A stretch of DNA of 64,000 nt from UBA2779 sp965232165 (GTDB lineage: Bacteria > Spirochaetota > Spirochaetia > DSM-2461): contig CBDDOY010000001.1 in NCBI GenBank assembly GCA_965232165.1, positions 1,054,001 through 1,118,000 on the forward strand. The letters are read 5' to 3'. Each line of letters begins with the position of its first letter. Within the stretch, counting starts at the first letter, position 1. The position numbers and the translations under genes are program-made. This document shows, one piece after another, positions 63,330-64,000 of the stretch. Under the pieces are notes generated by a model. The model made no database searches and was not told the origin of the DNA. It saw nothing but the letters and a program-made list of their open reading frames with translations.

Positions 63330-64000
63330 ATGGCTGTATCTGGCAAAAACAAATCAGTTCAGGATGTCTCAGCGAGATTAAATGCGGATTTATCTGCCTG
63401 GATGTACAAGACCATGTTGGAAATCCGCTCTTTTGAGGAGAAAGTGGCCTATTTTTTCTCCAGAGGCATGATTCACGGAACCACACACCTCTATGTTGGA
63501 GAGGAGGCAACCGCAGTCGGAATAATAGCAGCCCTGTCGGAGAAAGATCTCATCGCCAGCACCCACCGCGGGCACGGACATACCATCGCCAAGGGCATAG
63601 ACCTTAACCGGATGATGGCGGAGCTATTGGGCAGGGAAACCGGCTATTGCAAAGGCAAGGGCGGCTCCATGCACATTGCGGACCTTACACGGGGCCACCT
63701 CGGCGCCAACGGTGTTGTAGGCGGCGGCATTCCCATCGCCACCGGCGCCGGACTCGCCGCGAAGATGAAAAACATTGACCGCATCGTTGTGTCATTCTTT
63801 GGGGATGGCGCCATAAACGAAGGAACCTTCCATGAATCAGTAAACATGGCCGCTATCTGGGACCTTCCGGTGCTGTATGTCTGTGAAAACAACCAGTACG
63901 GCATGTCCATGAGCCGTCACAGAAGCATAAAGCCCAGGAACTTAGCCGATCGCGCGGTGGGTTACGGCATTCCAGGAAGGACTGTGGACGGGAACAATGT
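63330..64000 (+). CDS. Pyruvate/acetoin dehydrogenase E1 component alpha subunit (partial)
   Basis: The first 223 codons of a thiamine-diphosphate-dependent 2-oxoacid or acetoin dehydrogenase E1 alpha subunit lie here; the gene runs past the window edge. THRGHGHTIAKG, GKGGSMHIADLTRGHLGANG and the ThDP motif GDGAINEGTFHESVNMAAIW (about 157) with ENNQYGMSM are all intact. GAGAGGAGC precedes ATG at 63330. PdhA and AcoA cannot be told apart from this part. A SorC regulator next to it suggests substrate-inducible expression. Confidence 0.92.
   Translation, partial: MAVSGKNKSVQDVSARLNADLSAWMYKTMLEIRSFEEKVAYFFSRGMIHGTTHLYVGEEATAVGIIAALSEKDLIASTHRGHGHTIAKGIDLNRMMAELLGRETGYCKGKGGSMHIADLTRGHLGANGVVGGGIPIATGAGLAAKMKNIDRIVVSFFGDGAINEGTFHESVNMAAIWDLPVLYVCENNQYGMSMSRHRSIKPRNLADRAVGYGIPGRTVDGNN

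Overview
The window looks like a spirochaete chromosome, probably Treponema- or Sphaerochaeta-like. This is inferred from gene content and not from a marker gene. Supporting signs are periplasmic sugar-binding proteins whose mature ends start with Gly-rich AGGG-type sequences, DUF1566/FISUMP-type lipoproteins with cadherin-like repeats, a PD-(D/E)XK transposase-like (Rpn) protein, and RbsABC-class sugar importers, together with many small dispersed repeats. Core genes (clpB, htpG, carAB, ilvC, argF, hisC) are intact, which argues against a generally high sequencing-error rate. The many broken genes are therefore probably real decay.

Region 1 (131-14202, minus strand) is a type 3 BREX phage-defence island: HTH regulator, brxF-like, brxC, pglX, brxHII, pglZ, brxA. 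A RecF-like ATPase plus HNH nuclease pair (PtuAB/Septu-like) is embedded between brxC and pglX. The genes overlap or nearly touch, so they form one operon. Two members are damaged. pglX has an in-frame UGA eight codons after one of its two tandem start codons, and brxA has an in-frame UAA and two compensating frameshifts. The BrxF-like protein shows no Walker A motif. A broken IS30 transposase lies upstream.

Region 2 (15909-21995) is a ~6.1 kb integrated satellite. It sits in the 3' end of an initiator tRNA-Met gene and is bounded by a 26-bp direct repeat. It encodes a tyrosine integrase, a small regulator, a primase, a D5-type helicase and several unknown proteins. It also carries a cluster of nine iterons that looks like a replication origin, a P4-like arrangement.

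Region 3 (22081-31128) holds housekeeping genes: a PrsW-like membrane protease, hisC, an unknown gene, clpB, an Rpn-type protein and htpG, with an IS1634-type transposase remnant between clpB and the Rpn gene.

Region 4 (31374-40595, minus strand) is a ribose-type operon, rbsD-rbsC-rbsB then rbsA-rbsC-rbsK. It is split by about 3.9 kb of insertion-sequence debris and truncated at its rbsK end by a small inverted-repeat element.

Region 5 (40911-47146, minus strand) is a second RbsABC/LsrACDB-like importer with two permeases, cotranscribed with dhaK-dhaL. This suggests import and phosphorylation of a short ketose or similar sugar.

Region 6 (47200-53830) is rich in repeats. It has two partly duplicated DUF1566 proteins, one frameshifted at the signal peptide, an NAD-dependent epimerase and a small basic protein. 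Three dispersed repeat families recur across the window: a ~162-bp MITE with GGGCACCTCTAAAAA ends, a ~117-bp repeat that folds and shows compensatory changes, and a ~125-bp repeat.

Region 7 (53828-64000) has ilvC, argF, a small membrane protein, carA-carB, another repeat cluster, a SorC-type regulator and, divergently, the start of a pyruvate/acetoin dehydrogenase E1-alpha gene. A palindromic operator overlaps the promoter of that last gene.
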